Shown one piece after another: positions 62,938-64,000 of a DNA stretch of 64,000 nt (the stretch's first letter is position 1; the number at the start of each line of letters is the position of its first letter). Made by a program: the position numbers and the translations under genes. The notes beneath the pieces are model-generated. The model was not told the origin of the DNA, did not search any database, and was given only the letters and a program-made list of their open reading frames with translations. The DNA is taken from assembly GCA_017165825.1 (NCBI GenBank), contig CM029369.1, forward strand, positions 18,387,154 through 18,451,153, read 5' to 3'. The stretch is from Hepsetus odoe (Eukaryota; Chordata; Actinopteri; Characiformes; Hepsetidae).

Positions 62938-63365
62938 TCAAGTGAAAGGCTGAGAGTACTCTCTGTGAGGCGGGAAGACCACCTGCTGCTGTGGCCGCCG
63001 TGCCATCCCCAGTATGCCCGCAGCCAAAAAGAGTGAAGTTGCAGTAATTATGTCGCCCACTGAGGACGTAATAACACTCAACCCTGGATGAATGTGGGTA
63101 GGATGGAACTGCAGCACAGCAGAAAGAGAATGGTGGGACTCATTGGAGTTCTATACAGGCCGATAGGCACATTGACGTTTCCATAAGTGCCATCCAACTC
63201 TCCCTCTGAACAGAATATTCCATCAGCCTGCATGTAAGGGCTCTTCTTTGGATCCACCTTAGGTAACTCAATTCTCATACTGCACGCAGCTCCGAAATTT
63301 TTGTTCAAACTTGTGGGATGACCTGAGGGAAAGGTGAGCCGGTCTTTTGCCAGACAAAAACACAC
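62938..63365 (-). other. Unidentified segment with overlapping open frames and splice-like signals; possible terminal exon
   Basis: Two minus-strand frames are open in overlapping stretches. Frame A (63,365-63,078, stop included) reads ...FGAACSMRIELPKVDPKKS... then GIFCSEGELDGTYGNV..., and ends in a hydrophobic tail (ILFLLCCSSILP) before its stop, like a GPI-signal tail. An acceptor-like site (CACCTTTCCCTCAG) lies inside it near 63,329. Frame B (63,150-62,938) reads ...GLSVITSSVGDIITATSLF, then LAAGILGMARRPQQQ... to a stop: a hydrophobic segment followed by a basic stop-transfer pair. It has its own acceptor-like site (CTCTTTCTGCTGTGCTGCAG). The 3' end near 62,960-63,010 is GC-rich for this window. 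I do not recognise either product. A plus-strand acceptor/donor pair (CACCTTAG near 63,271 and AAAG/GTGAGC near 63,334) overlaps it. One frame may be a real last exon of an upstream gene, or none is. Confidence 0.2.
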
Positions 63366-64000
63366 ATTTTAAAACTTCACACACCTCATACCATTACAGC
63401 ATATTACTTGAGGTATTCTCCGCTTATATCTCTTCCTCGCTTAATCGAGGCATTCCATTTTTCTTACAAAAAAATGTTTAATATGAAGAAATCAGCAGTC
63501 TGGAATAGACTTCAAGTAATATGTCAAACTCTGGAAGCTGTTGAAGAAGTTGAATAAAACAGCATTACAGAGTTCAGCAGCAGTATTACACCAAGGTTAG
63601 CCAATAGTCCCACACACATGAACGAAGAGCAGCTCTTTGCGACACATTTAGGCACTCAGACATACATCAGAAGAAAATAATGGAGGATTGATCTCATACT
63701 GGGTAGACAAATTTGCAGTCTGCTGAATACAGAAAAGCAAAGCTTGGTGCTGTCCTAGACTGCTGCTTATTTCATCCAAGAGAGTCTGAGGACACACAGA
63801 CCCAAAGCATAAAACTCTTTGATTAAATATTTGCTGAAAAAAGTTAAATAACAAGCAGTGTCATGTTTGAAGTTGGAGTTGCACACTGCTTTCTTAAGTA
63901 GGCCATTCAGTTGAGTTCAAAGTGAGTGTATAGTAGGACCTACTTAAAATGGGAAACAACATTTTTCAGTGATTTTTTCTAAATGGATTTCAGAAACAGT
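63366..64000. other. Right end of the window; nothing recognised
   Basis: AT-rich sequence without family motifs. A minus-strand frame at 63,648-63,854 has no domain and no clear splice context. Confidence 0.5.

Noticed and set aside
62938..63365. Assigning the 63-kb segment to PDIA5, the head-to-head neighbour of SEMA5B in mammals
   Set aside because: The open frames are on the wrong strand for that gene and show no thioredoxin-like motif.

Overview
The window is vertebrate nuclear DNA, almost certainly from a teleost fish. It is AT-rich and intron-dominated, has only short spliced exons, and carries fish-type repeats: tRNA-derived SINEs, an RTE-type LINE, an L2-type LINE, a Tc1-type element and long CA/GA microsatellites. 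The teleost call is an inference from these repeat families; the species cannot be fixed.

The one gene I can name is a class 5 semaphorin, most like sema5b, on the minus strand. Its transcript runs right to left. Three coding exons are in the window: 22,049-21,809 (start codon at 21,995, signal peptide), 7,473-7,374 and 6,242-6,197. Spliced in phase, they give the first 111 residues, ending inside the first strands of the sema domain with the family hallmark GAR-NYLFRL. The rest of the sema domain, the thrombospondin repeats and the membrane segment lie beyond the left edge. Two further segments with very good splice signals and no long frame compatible with the main start, at 53,737-53,658 and 39,437-39,314, are best read as 5' untranslated exons. 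The second holds an upstream ORF with a near-perfect initiation context. The gene therefore spans at least 47 kb here, mostly intron.

Layout from left to right: 1-6.2 kb intron with a GA tract and a SINE; 6.2-7.5 kb two sema exons; 7.5-21.8 kb a large intron with SINEs, a DNA-transposon remnant and a LINE fragment; 21.8-22.05 kb signal-peptide exon; 23.56-26.65 kb a full-length minus-strand RTE-type LINE with a perfect 16-bp target duplication; 30.7 kb a short interspersed repeat with a 12-bp duplication; 34.46-37.43 kb a second, more decayed copy of the same LINE that was later hit by a SINE (15-bp duplication); 39.3 kb 5' exon; 39.4-53.7 kb intron with microsatellites and a Z-DNA-prone tract; 53.7 kb 5' exon; 56.24-56.78 kb a Tc1-type remnant; 58.87-61.29 kb a decayed L2-type LINE; 62.9-63.37 kb an unidentified segment with several overlapping open frames and splice-like signals.

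I found no new multi-gene system. The most useful observations are the sema5 5' architecture with its upstream ORF, the layered transposon insertions with readable target duplications, a chimeric SINE, and the unexplained open segment near 63 kb.
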